Origin: JABWBH01 sp964526695
Lineage (GTDB): Bacteria > Planctomycetota > Phycisphaerae > UBA1845
Direction: 5' to 3'
NCBI GenBank assembly: GCA_964526695.1
Contig: CAZGJA010000003.1
Location: 40,973-104,972 of the forward strand
DNA: 64,000 nt
Within the stretch, counting starts at the first letter, position 1; every line of letters begins with the position of its first letter. Positions 1-7,846 of this stretch are shown here, in pieces. The notes beneath the pieces are model-generated. The model was given only the letters and a program-made list of their open reading frames with translations. It had not been told where the DNA came from and searched no databases. The translations under genes and the position numbers were made by a program.

Positions 1-1
1 T

Positions 2-2269
2 ATCAGTGTATTAGGCTCAGAGCTGGTCATCTGGGCGGGCGTGAATGACATGACGGTCGCGCCGTCGCTCGCCATCCGGATCATGGCCGACAATGGGCTT
101 GCCAATCAGCCGGATTATTCCAAGTGGCTGGTCTTGGCGGATGCGCACACCGGCGCGATCCTGTATGAGGAAAACCAGATTCGCCACACCGACGTGGTGG
201 GCAACGTGAGCGGCATGGCCACGCCGCTGGGCGTGGGCGCTGACATTTGCGGGACGGAGGCGTCGGTGCCGCTGCCGTACGCTCGCGTGCTGGTTCAGGG
301 CGGGAGCACGGCGTTCGCCGACTCCGCGGGCAACTTCACGATTCCCAACGCCGGCAACACGCCGGTGACGGTGGAGTCCGGCGTGCGCGGGCGTTGGTTC
401 CGCGTTCGCTATGAGACCGGCGCGGAGGCGGCGGTGCTGACGCAGCAGGTCACGCCGCCGGGTCCGGCGAACTTTCTGCACAACTCGGCGAACAACAATG
501 AGTTGATTCGCGCGGAAGTCAACGGCTATGTGCAGTCCAACGTCGTCCGCGATTTCACGCTGGTCCAGAACCCGAGCTATCCGACCATCAACAATCAGCA
601 GGAGTTCCGGGTCAACGTGAACCTGTCCTCGACGTGCAACGCCTTCTATGACGGCAGCTCGATCAACTTCTATCGCTCCGGCGGAGGCTGCGCGAATACC
701 GCGTTCGACACCGTGGTGCACCACGAATACGGCCACCACCTCGTGCAGGTGGGCGGGAGCGGTCAGGACGAATACGGAGAGGGCATGGGCGACGTCATGG
801 GCGTGCTCATCACGGACATTTCCGTGCTGGGCTATGGCTTCCAGAACAACTGCAACAACGGCATCCGCAATGCGAACAACACGTTGCAGTATCCGTGCAG
901 CGGCGAGATTCACTACTGCGGGCAGCTCATTTCCGGCTGCGTGTGGAGCACCCGGGACGAGCTGATCCTGACGAATCCCGACACGTATCTGGAGATCCTC
1001 AGCCGATTGGCGGTGAACGCGATTCTGATGCACTCGGGCGGCGGCATCGCGCCCGACATCACGATCGACTACCTGACGCTGGACGACACGGACGGCGACA
1101 TCGGCAACGGCACGCCGCACTACTCGGAGATCGCGGCCGGGTTCGGCGAGCACAACATGGACGCGCCGCCATTGGAGCTGCTGGACTTCGGCTATCCCAA
1201 CGGCCTGCCGACGACGCTGACTCCGAATACGCCGACGACCTTCCAGGTGCGCATCCTCGATCTGGCGGGCACGTTGGACGAGAGCAGCCCGCGCCTGAAT
1301 TACCGCGTGGACGGGGGCTCGTTCACGGCGGCGGGGCTGTCGAATCAGGGCAATCGTCTGTTCAACGCCACGATCCCGGGCATCGCCTGCGGCAGCGTCG
1401 TGGACTTCTTCCTCAGCGCCACCACGACGACTGGTGGAAGCGATCGCGATCCGGACGCGAGCAACTACACGGCCGGCTCGGGCCAGAGCGACGTGTTCAC
1501 GGACAACTTCGAGACCGACAAGGGTTGGACGGTGCAGAATGAGAACGTCAGCGACGGCGCGTGGGAGCGCGGCGTTCCAGTCGGCGGCGGTTCACGCGGC
1601 GACCCGGCGAGCGACTTCGACGGTTCGGGGCGCTGCTACCTGACGGCCAATCGCTCGGGCAACTCTGACGTGGACGGCGGTCCGACGCGCCTGATCTCTC
1701 CGACGTTCGACCTGTCCGCGTCGGGCGACTACACGATCGGTTACGCCCGCTGGTTCACCAACGACGACGGAGACGGCGACCGGCTGGTCGTCGAGGTTTC
1801 CAACAACAACGGCACGAATTGGGTGCAGGTCGAGAGCGTCGGCAACACCGGCGGCTGGGTCTATCGCACTTTCAACGTGCTGGATTACGTCACGCCGAGC
1901 GCCCAGGTCAAGGTGCGTTTCAGCGCGACCGACAACCCGAACGACTCGGTGACCGAAGCGGCGATCGACGCCGTCCGCATCAGCCGGTTTGACTGCGGCG
2001 GCGGCGGGAATGAAGTGACCTGCGACGACATCGCGAAGTTCAAGGCCAGGTGCAAGGCCAACGGCACGATCAAGGGCACGCTGGTGCTCCTCGACGACAG
2101 CCGCAACGGCGCGACGGTGACGATCTCGATCGACGGGACGCCGTTCGACGCGACGGTGAACGGGAACCGCGCAATCGCGAAGCAGTGCTGCTACAGCGGC
2201 CCGCGCACGGTGGAACTGACGACGCCGTCGGGTTGCGCCGGGACGAGCAAGACGGCGGACTGCCCGTAA
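2..2269 (+). CDS. Secreted gluzincin metalloprotease, M36/M4-like, 5'-truncated
   Basis: The reading frame is open from the first bases of the window, so the N-terminus, including any signal peptide, is missing. The first visible part (about 70 residues, with a KWLVLADAHTGAILYEENQ segment) resembles the FTP/PepSY propeptide of thermolysin- and fungalysin-type proteases. The catalytic motif HHEYGHH (HExxH zinc site) is encoded near 719-740. About 20 residues later GEGMGD supplies a plausible third zinc ligand (Glu). Beyond the protease domain come an Ig-like stretch, a MAM/jelly-roll-like domain (about 1490-2000) and a C-terminal cysteine-containing domain (2021-2269) that ends in ADCP. That last domain recurs in two other secreted proteins of this window. 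An extracellular protein-degrading enzyme is inferred. The family assignment rests on the motifs, not on a search. Confidence 0.85.
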   Translation: MSVLGSELVIWAGVNDMTVAPSLAIRIMADNGLANQPDYSKWLVLADAHTGAILYEENQIRHTDVVGNVSGMATPLGVGADICGTEASVPLPYARVLVQGGSTAFADSAGNFTIPNAGNTPVTVESGVRGRWFRVRYETGAEAAVLTQQVTPPGPANFLHNSANNNELIRAEVNGYVQSNVVRDFTLVQNPSYPTINNQQEFRVNVNLSSTCNAFYDGSSINFYRSGGGCANTAFDTVVHHEYGHHLVQVGGSGQDEYGEGMGDVMGVLITDISVLGYGFQNNCNNGIRNANNTLQYPCSGEIHYCGQLISGCVWSTRDELILTNPDTYLEILSRLAVNAILMHSGGGIAPDITIDYLTLDDTDGDIGNGTPHYSEIAAGFGEHNMDAPPLELLDFGYPNGLPTTLTPNTPTTFQVRILDLAGTLDESSPRLNYRVDGGSFTAAGLSNQGNRLFNATIPGIACGSVVDFFLSATTTTGGSDRDPDASNYTAGSGQSDVFTDNFETDKGWTVQNENVSDGAWERGVPVGGGSRGDPASDFDGSGRCYLTANRSGNSDVDGGPTRLISPTFDLSASGDYTIGYARWFTNDDGDGDRLVVEVSNNNGTNWVQVESVGNTGGWVYRTFNVLDYVTPSAQVKVRFSATDNPNDSVTEAAIDAVRISRFDCGGGGNEVTCDDIAKFKARCKANGTIKGTLVLLDDSRNGATVTISIDGTPFDATVNGNRAIAKQCCYSGPRTVELTTPSGCAGTSKTADCP

Positions 2270-2306
2270 GCCCGCAGGGTTGACTTCGGTTTGAGAATCC
2301 ACTCAT

Positions 2307-2340
2307 GGGCCGCGACGGATGAAACCATCCGTCGCGGCCC
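2307..2340 (+). terminator. Perfect 15-bp stem-loop after the metalloprotease gene
   Basis: A 15-bp perfect inverted repeat (2307-2321 against 2326-2340) encloses an AAAC loop, 37 bases after the protease stop codon. The stem is very GC-rich. The following T-tract is weak (TGCTTCG), so this could be an intrinsic terminator or an mRNA-stabilising hairpin. Confidence 0.65.
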
Positions 2341-2528
2341 TGCTTCGTGGGTGTCACGCGTCGCCTTTCGGAACCCGCAGCGCCAGCGAGGGTAAGCCGG
2401 GCGTTTGAGCCGAGCGCGCGCCATGCAGAACCGCAGAAGGATTGCCCCGTCACCAAGCGTGGGAACCCACGTCGAGGACAATCCGCGTGACGTGCGGCGA
2501 GGGCCGACTAACGCATCAGCAGGGATCA

Positions 2529-2724
2529 GGTCGGCTTCAGCCGACCGGCGCTTGCCACCCGCTTGAGCGGGTGGGGCAAGCGCTTGGCGCATCAGGCGAT
2601 CCGGCTTCAGCCGCGCTTGCCGCGTACACAACACAAGCCGGCTGAAGCCCGGCTGGCGGCGCGTCTTGGGCATGTCCCCACCGCCTCAAGGCGGTGGCAA
2701 GAACCGCCCGGCTAAAGCCGGCCC
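2529..2724 (+). repeat. ~195-bp multi-hairpin element, copy 1
   Basis: The element is built from short perfect hairpins: GGTCGGCTTCAGCCGACC, CACCCGCTTGAGCGGGTG, a split pair CCGGCTTCAGCC...GGCTGAAGCC, and CACCGCCTCAAGGCGGTG. It ends with a GGCT(A/G)AAGCC unit. Closely similar copies lie at 20473-20669 (same orientation) and 23246-23439 (inverted). It carries no convincing reading frame and sits in the gap between the protease and the next gene. Confidence 0.85.
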
Positions 2725-2910
2725 GAGACGACTCAGCAGGAAACAAGTTCAAGCGTGCCATGGGTCGCGATCCGACCCCTCGGTCCATGCGCGCAGACGG
2801 AACAAGTCAAAATGTCTCGCGGGCTAGTTGGACTCGAGCGGGCGTTTTGCCCTCGCTGGCGCTACGGGTTCGGAAGTGCGCGGACCGCTCATCCGCCGGT
2901 TCGGCGCTCC

Positions 2911-3585
2911 TCACCGGCTATCCGGCGCAGGGACCACGCGCACCGATTCCGTCATGCGGTCAAGCAGCAGTTCTGTGTTCGCCGCGGAGGCGGGGACGGA
3001 CTTGAGCACCCAGACGTACACGCGGTCGGGGGCGACGGCGCAGGCGCGGACGATGAGGACGATGTCGTCGGAGAACCGCAGCTCCTTGCCTGTCAGCTCG
3101 CCCATTTCGATATCACGACGTTGCCCCGTCCGGCTGCGCTTGGCTTCCAACGGTCCCAGCGCATTGCGGATGCAGCGCGTCATGGCGGAATCGAAATCAG
3201 CCGCCGTCGCGGGCTGAAACTCCTGAACGTACACCAGGGCGAACACGGCGGCTCCGCGACGCCCCGGGTCGGCGGACGCTTCGTAGGCCAGCACCGTTTC
3301 TCGGATCTGCGGTGCGGCCGTCAGACGCAGGGCAGGGGGAACCTCAAACCGGACGCGCCACCCGAGCCGTGCGGCAGGATCGCGCGTGGATTCAGCGAAC
3401 AGAATGGCCAGCCCGCCGGTCAGGCAGAAGATCGCGCCGGTCACCAGCCATGCTCGCAGGGGTTTGGCCGATGCCCCCGTCGTGTAAAGCTCGTACTCCA
3501 CGCCGGTATCCAAGCTCGCCTGCGGGCGCAAAGCAAGCTGACGGTCCCAGCGGCACGGCCAGGCGAGCACGCTCGACAGCGCCAT
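2911..3585 (-). CDS. Membrane-anchored protein of unknown function
   Basis: I do not recognise the family. Starting at the ATG at 3585, preceded by GAAGG, the product is 224 residues. The frame stays open further upstream to 3717, but that part runs through repeat DNA and is unlikely to be coding. There is one clear transmembrane segment (AWLVTGAIFCLTGGLAILFA, about residues 50-70). A mixed alpha/beta region follows that would lie outside the membrane if the N-terminus is cytoplasmic. No catalytic motif or cysteine pair is visible. The gene stands alone, flanked by repeats on both sides. Confidence 0.6.
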   Translation of the reverse strand: MALSSVLAWPCRWDRQLALRPQASLDTGVEYELYTTGASAKPLRAWLVTGAIFCLTGGLAILFAESTRDPAARLGWRVRFEVPPALRLTAAPQIRETVLAYEASADPGRRGAAVFALVYVQEFQPATAADFDSAMTRCIRNALGPLEAKRSRTGQRRDIEMGELTGKELRFSDDIVLIVRACAVAPDRVYVWVLKSVPASAANTELLLDRMTESVRVVPAPDSR

Positions 3586-3593
3586 CCAACCTT

Positions 3594-3812
3594 CATGGCC
3601 AGGCGAGTACGCCAGGCCATGCCACCCAAAGGAAACGTCGAAACGTCGAAACGTCGAAACGCCAAAACGCCAAAACGCCAAAACGCCGAAATGGGCAGGA
3701 TCGTGGGGGAGGGCCAACCGGCGCAGCCTGCCCGGTCATCATGGCCAGGCGAGTACGCGAGGTCGTGCCACCCACCGTCATGGCCAGGCGAGTACGCCAG
3801 GCCATGCCACCC
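3594..3812. repeat. Three copies of the 12-bp-stem REP-like hairpin
   Basis: Three copies (3594-3627, 3740-3773, 3779-3812) of a palindrome with arms CATGGCCAGGCG and CGCCAGGCCATG around a four-base loop AGTA (TACT on the other strand), each followed by CCACCC. The middle copy has mismatches in one arm. The same hairpin occurs singly at six other gene gaps in the window. Confidence 0.85.
3633..3688. repeat. Seven-fold 8-bp tandem array (AAACGTCG / AAACGCCA)
   Basis: Three AAACGTCG units are followed by three AAACGCCA units and one AAACGCCG. The array lies between two copies of the REP-like hairpin, just upstream of the leftward gene 2911-3585. Confidence 0.9.
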
Positions 3813-3966
3813 GACCATGCCACCCGACCATGCCACCCGAGATGTCCGCGCGGCTGGACAAGGCAGGGTAATTCGGAAATAGTACGCATTGGCATCAACT
3901 AGTTGCCCACGGGCGCGAATCGCGCTTGGATGGGCCATCGACACTCATAGGCGGAGGAGGGCTATC

Positions 3967-4272
3967 GTGCAGGTGACTGTCAAGAGCCGTCACGTGGAAG
4001 TTCCCAGCGAGATCCGGGAGTACGCGGAGTCGAAGGCCACCCGCCTTCCCCGGTTCCACGACCGCATTTCATCCATTGATTTCGTCCTGGATCAGGAGTC
4101 CGACCTCTGGACGGCCGAGCTGATCGTGAAAGCCGATCGCACGAGCGAGTTCGTGGCGAAGGAAACCGGGCCCGACCGGTTCGCGTTGATTGATTTGATA
4201 ATCGACAAAGTTGAGCGTCAGTTGACAAAACACAAAGAGAAGGCCCGCGACCACCATCGACCGAAGGAATAG
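3967..4272 (+). CDS. hpf: Ribosome hibernation-promoting factor HPF/RaiA
   Basis: This 101-residue protein has the short-form HPF/YfiA fold: a beta strand beginning QVTVKSRHVEVPSEIREYAE, the second helix with ERQLTKHKEKARDHH, and a basic C-terminus. The family binds the decoding centre of the 30S subunit and inactivates ribosomes in stationary phase. The long-form dimerisation domain is absent. The GTG start at 3967 is chosen because GGAGGAGG lies just upstream and the strand motif begins at once. A longer frame (from 3889) would run through non-conserved sequence. The gene sits directly before a PTS EIIA gene, as hpf precedes ptsN in many Proteobacteria. Confidence 0.93.
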   Translation: MQVTVKSRHVEVPSEIREYAESKATRLPRFHDRISSIDFVLDQESDLWTAELIVKADRTSEFVAKETGPDRFALIDLIIDKVERQLTKHKEKARDHHRPKE

Positions 4273-4461
4273 CGCGAGTCGCGCGGCGAGGTTTCGTGGG
4301 CGGCCGCGCTGAGAACCAGCGGGACGGTCGACCGGCGGACCCTTCAGGCAGCGCCTGAGGAGACACGAGGCGTTGGACCCATCCGCCCCGCGTCGGGGGA
4401 CAGATCATCGTATTCGCGTGACGGATCGCCGGCGGTCCGGCTCGGGAGCAGCAGCAAGCAT

Positions 4462-4929
4462 ATGAAACTGGCGGAATTGGTGGTGACGGAAGCGGTCGTT
4501 CCTGAATTGGAAGCCACCGACCGAACGGGCGTCATCCGGGAGTTGGTTCGTTCCCTGGCGAATCGGGGCGTGTTCGATCCGGCGGATGAGGAGAAGATCG
4601 TCGAGAACGCCATTTCGCGTGAGCGGCAGGGCAGCACGGGTTTCGGGAAGGGCGTCGCGGTCCCGCACGTGAAGCACGAATCGGTGAAGCGCATGGCCGC
4701 GACGGTGGGGCGATCCAGCCGCGGCGTGGATTTTGCGGCTCTGGATCGAGCGCCGGTGTACACCGTGTTTCTGCTGCTGAGTCCCGGCAAGGATCCCGAG
4801 GCGCATCTGGCGGCGATGGAGCGGATCTTCCGGCACCTGCAGCGGGATAATTTTCGTCGCTTCCTGAGGCAGGCGGACTCGAAGGAAGCGATCGTGGACC
4901 TGATCAACGAGGCCGACGAGATGGCGTGA
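4462..4929 (+). CDS. ptsN: PTS EIIA, fructose/nitrogen-regulatory (PtsN) type
   Basis: This 155-residue single-domain protein has the PTS_EIIA_2 layout. The phosphorylatable histidine is His69 in GVAVPHVKH, and helices with KDPEAHLAAMERIFRHL follow. In the family this His accepts phosphate from HPr, and PtsN-type proteins regulate other proteins rather than move sugar. No EIIB or EIIC domain is fused to it or encoded nearby, which supports a regulatory role. It begins a set with HPr (5011) and Enzyme I (5446) and follows hpf. The symbol is given by family and context; a fructose-type EIIA would look similar. Confidence 0.9.
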   Translation: MKLAELVVTEAVVPELEATDRTGVIRELVRSLANRGVFDPADEEKIVENAISRERQGSTGFGKGVAVPHVKHESVKRMAATVGRSSRGVDFAALDRAPVYTVFLLLSPGKDPEAHLAAMERIFRHLQRDNFRRFLRQADSKEAIVDLINEADEMA

Positions 4930-5010
4930 GGGGAAGCCGAGGTCGCCGTGCGGCGGGAGGTCGCCGCGGGCGCCGAGGACGCGGCGATGCGAAGAGACGG
5001 CGGCGACAGG

Positions 5011-5316
5011 ATGGGCAGCGCGGTTGTTCGTGAAGTGACCGTCGTCAACGCCGAAGGGATGCACGCGCGTCCGGTGATGAAGTTTGTCGATCTGGCGATG
5101 CGTTTCCAGGCTGAGGTGTCGGTCCGCAACGTCAGCCGCGGGGGCGAGGAGCTGGACGGCAAGAGCGCCATGAACCTCATGCTGCTGGACGCGCCCCGGG
5201 GCTGCGTTATCGCCATTCGTGCGGAGGGTGAGGATGCGAACCAGGCCGCGGACGCCCTGGCGGCGCTCATTGCCGACGGTTTTCGCGGGGGCGAATCCGC
5301 GTCGCCGACGCCCTGA
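5011..5316 (+). CDS. Phosphocarrier protein HPr
   Basis: The HPr active site GMHARP carries His18, phosphorylated by Enzyme I. The regulatory serine region GKSAMNLMLLDA carries Ser52, equivalent to the HprK-phosphorylated Ser46. From the ATG at 5011 the product is 101 residues, slightly longer than the usual 85-90 because of a C-terminal tail. In-frame starts at 4948 (GTG) and 4987 (ATG) are possible but would add residues not typical of the family, and ribosome-site evidence does not decide. No hprK is in the window, so serine control cannot be confirmed. Confidence 0.9.
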   Translation: MGSAVVREVTVVNAEGMHARPVMKFVDLAMRFQAEVSVRNVSRGGEELDGKSAMNLMLLDAPRGCVIAIRAEGEDANQAADALAALIADGFRGGESASPTP

Positions 5317-5445
5317 GCGCTCGACCGTCCGTGGTGGAAGTTCGGCAGGCAGGCGCTTCGGCCTGTCCGTCAGCCGAAACTCCTGAGAACGACCGGCCCG
5401 GAAGCCGGTCCCCCAAATTGATTTCAGCGTCCGCGGCTTGAAGGC

Positions 5446-7188
5446 ATGGATATCCTGAGAGGCATCTCGGTCGCTCCCGGCATCGCCATCGGCGAGGCCG
5501 TCGTTCTCGATGCCGAGGACTTCCGCATTCCCTCGCGCACCGTTCCCCCCCATGCCGCCGCGGAAGAGCTTGCCCGGTTTACGCGCGCGATCGAGGATTC
5601 GGTCGCCGAGCTTGAACGTCAAACGGTTTGGATGCTCGGGCACCTCGGACGTGAAGCGGCCAACGTTTTCGCGTGGCACATCGGGGTGTTGAAGGACGCG
5701 AAGCTGCATCGCAACATCGAGCGGCTGATGGAGGAGCAGGCGTACAGCGCCGCGTATGCCACGAGCACGGTGATGCGCGAGTATCAGCGGCGCTTCCTGC
5801 AGATGTCGGACCCGCTCCTCGTCGAACGCATCCGCGACGTGCGCGACATCGAGCGGCGCCTGCTGCGGCACATTCTGGGGGAAAGCCGGGAGGATCTCGC
5901 CCATCTGACCAAGCCGGTCATCCTCATCTCCCACGACCTGACGCCCACGCAGACGGCGCAGCTTGCGGACACGCTGGTGGCCGGCGTGGCGCTGGACGTG
6001 GGCGGCGCGACGTCGCACACGGCCATTCTGTTGCACTCGTGGGGCAGGCCGTCGGTCATCGGACTCAACGACGTGGCGACGCGGATCAGCGGCGGCGACC
6101 TGGTGGTGATCGACGCGGTCAACCAGCTCGTCCTCGCCAACCCGGACCCGTCCACGCTGGAGGACTACCGCCGCCAGGAAGCCGAGTTCAACCGGCTCTC
6201 CGCGGAGCTGGACACGCTGCGCGATTTGCCGGCGGTGACGAAGGACGCTGAGGCGGTGCACCTGCTGAGCAACATCGAGTTTCCGCACGAGGCGCGGACG
6301 AGCCTGGCGAAGGGGGCGGAAGGCGTGGGCCTGTACCGCACGGAGTTTCTGTTCCTGCAGCCCAACGGGTTTCCGTCGGAAGAGGATCAGTATCTGGCCT
6401 ACGTGGAGGCGATCCGGGGGATGAAGGGTCGCCCCGTTACCATCCGGACGTTCGACTTGGGCGCGGACAAATACACGCAGGAGAAGCGATACGAGCAGGA
6501 GCGCAACCCGATGCTGGGGCTGCGTTCGATCCGGTACAGCCTGGCGAACGTGCCGATGTTCAAGATGCAGTTGCGGGCGATCCTGCGGGCGGCGCTGGAG
6601 GGTCCGGTGCGGTTGATGTTCCCCCTGCTGATGAGCCTGATGGAGTTCCGGCAGGCGAAAATGACGCTGCACGACGCGATGGAGGATCTGGACGAGATGG
6701 GGGTGGCCTACCGGCGGGATCTGCCCGTGGGCATCATGCTGGAAACGCCGGCGGCGGCGATTCAGGTGAAGGAATTCTGCCGGGAAGTCGATTTTATGAG
6801 CATCGGCACCAACGACCTGCTGCAGTACCTGGTCGCGGTGGACCGGGGCAATGAGGAGGTGTCCAAGTACTACGAGCCGTCGCACCCGGCTTTGTTGCGG
6901 GTTTTGACGGATGTGATCAAGGCCTGTACGAAGGCGGGGGTGGACTGTAGTCTATGCGGCGAGATGGCGGGAAGTCCGTTGTACGCGCTCTTCCTGCTGG
7001 GGATCGGATTGCGGAGCTTCTCGATGGCGCCCGCCAACATTCCCGAGATCAAGAAACTGATAAGGCTGGCGACGATGACGCAGGCCCGGCGCGTCGCCCG
7101 CAAGGCGTTGACCTTTGAAACGGATCGCCAGGTGAACAGTTACCTGCGCGAGGAAACCCGAAAACTTTTGCCACAGGACCCGATTTAG
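5446..7188 (+). CDS. ptsI: PTS Enzyme I, phosphoenolpyruvate-protein phosphotransferase
   Basis: This 580-residue protein has the normal Enzyme I length and order: N-terminal HPr-binding helices, the phosphohistidine domain with GGATSHTAIL (His191) and a C-terminal TIM-barrel PEP-binding domain. Landmarks in the barrel are the FDLGADKYT segment, IMLETPAAA, SIGTNDLLQY and the catalytic cysteine in CSLCGEM (Cys504). It autophosphorylates on PEP and passes phosphate to HPr. It lacks the GAF domain of nitrogen-type PtsP, so it is a standard EI. The stop is 7 bases before the next gene's start, suggesting cotranscription with the 7196 gene. Confidence 0.97.
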   Translation: MDILRGISVAPGIAIGEAVVLDAEDFRIPSRTVPPHAAAEELARFTRAIEDSVAELERQTVWMLGHLGREAANVFAWHIGVLKDAKLHRNIERLMEEQAYSAAYATSTVMREYQRRFLQMSDPLLVERIRDVRDIERRLLRHILGESREDLAHLTKPVILISHDLTPTQTAQLADTLVAGVALDVGGATSHTAILLHSWGRPSVIGLNDVATRISGGDLVVIDAVNQLVLANPDPSTLEDYRRQEAEFNRLSAELDTLRDLPAVTKDAEAVHLLSNIEFPHEARTSLAKGAEGVGLYRTEFLFLQPNGFPSEEDQYLAYVEAIRGMKGRPVTIRTFDLGADKYTQEKRYEQERNPMLGLRSIRYSLANVPMFKMQLRAILRAALEGPVRLMFPLLMSLMEFRQAKMTLHDAMEDLDEMGVAYRRDLPVGIMLETPAAAIQVKEFCREVDFMSIGTNDLLQYLVAVDRGNEEVSKYYEPSHPALLRVLTDVIKACTKAGVDCSLCGEMAGSPLYALFLLGIGLRSFSMAPANIPEIKKLIRLATMTQARRVARKALTFETDRQVNSYLREETRKLLPQDPI

Positions 7189-7195
7189 GAAGACC

Positions 7196-7846
7196 GTGTC
7201 AGGACTTGGCGAACGACATCGACTGATCTTCACGTTTCGGATCTGCGGCGATGTCAAGTTCATTTCGCATCATGACACGCTCCGCATGTTTCGGAGGGCG
7301 CTGGCCCGTTCCGAGTTGCCGATTCGTTATACGGAAGGATTCAACCCGCACGCGAAGCTGAGTCTGCCGGTCCCGCGCCCCGTGGGACTTTCCAGTGAAG
7401 ACGAGAGCCTCATCGTCGAGCTTGAGCGACCCGTGGACCCGCGGGAGGCGCTTGAGCGGCTGGGAACGCAGATGCCGGCGGGCGTGGAGCTTGTCGGGGC
7501 GCGCGAGGCGCGTCCGGGCGAGAGCCTGCGTCCGGCGCGCGTGCGTTACCGGCTCGAGGCGGGAGAACCCACGGCTGAACTGCGCGAGCGCGTGGAGCAT
7601 CTTTGCGGTGCTCCATCCGCGCCGGTCAGCCGCAAGGATCCTAAGGGCGGACGAACCAAGACCATCGACGTGAAGCGCTTTCTGGAGCGCCTTGAGTGGG
7701 TGGAGGGTGAGATTGAGTTTGTCCTTCGCATCGACGACGACGGCGCCGCCAGACCCTCCGAGCTTGCCGCAATCCTCGGGTTCGATCCGGATTCGATCAT
7801 GCATCGCATCCGACGAATGGAGGTGCAATGGCACTCGACGACATGA
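7196..7846 (+). CDS. TIGR03936/DUF2344 family protein (radical-SAM-linked)
   Basis: The N-terminal motif FRICGDVKFISHHDTLRMF and the later RYTEGFNPHAKLSLPVP are typical of TIGR03936 (DUF2344), a family usually found beside, or fused to, a TIGR03960 radical SAM protein and next to RNase E/G. No radical SAM partner is present here, but the RNase E/G gene follows with a 19-base overlap. The molecular role of the family is not established; a link to RNA processing or modification is inference from context. The GTG at 7196 starts directly after ptsI and gives 216 residues. Confidence 0.85.
   Translation: MSGLGERHRLIFTFRICGDVKFISHHDTLRMFRRALARSELPIRYTEGFNPHAKLSLPVPRPVGLSSEDESLIVELERPVDPREALERLGTQMPAGVELVGAREARPGESLRPARVRYRLEAGEPTAELRERVEHLCGAPSAPVSRKDPKGGRTKTIDVKRFLERLEWVEGEIEFVLRIDDDGAARPSELAAILGFDPDSIMHRIRRMEVQWHSTT

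Noticed and set aside
4405..6885. Long minus-strand frame opposite the PTS genes
   Set aside because: Shadow of the EIIA, HPr and Enzyme I genes, which show clear catalytic motifs on the plus strand.
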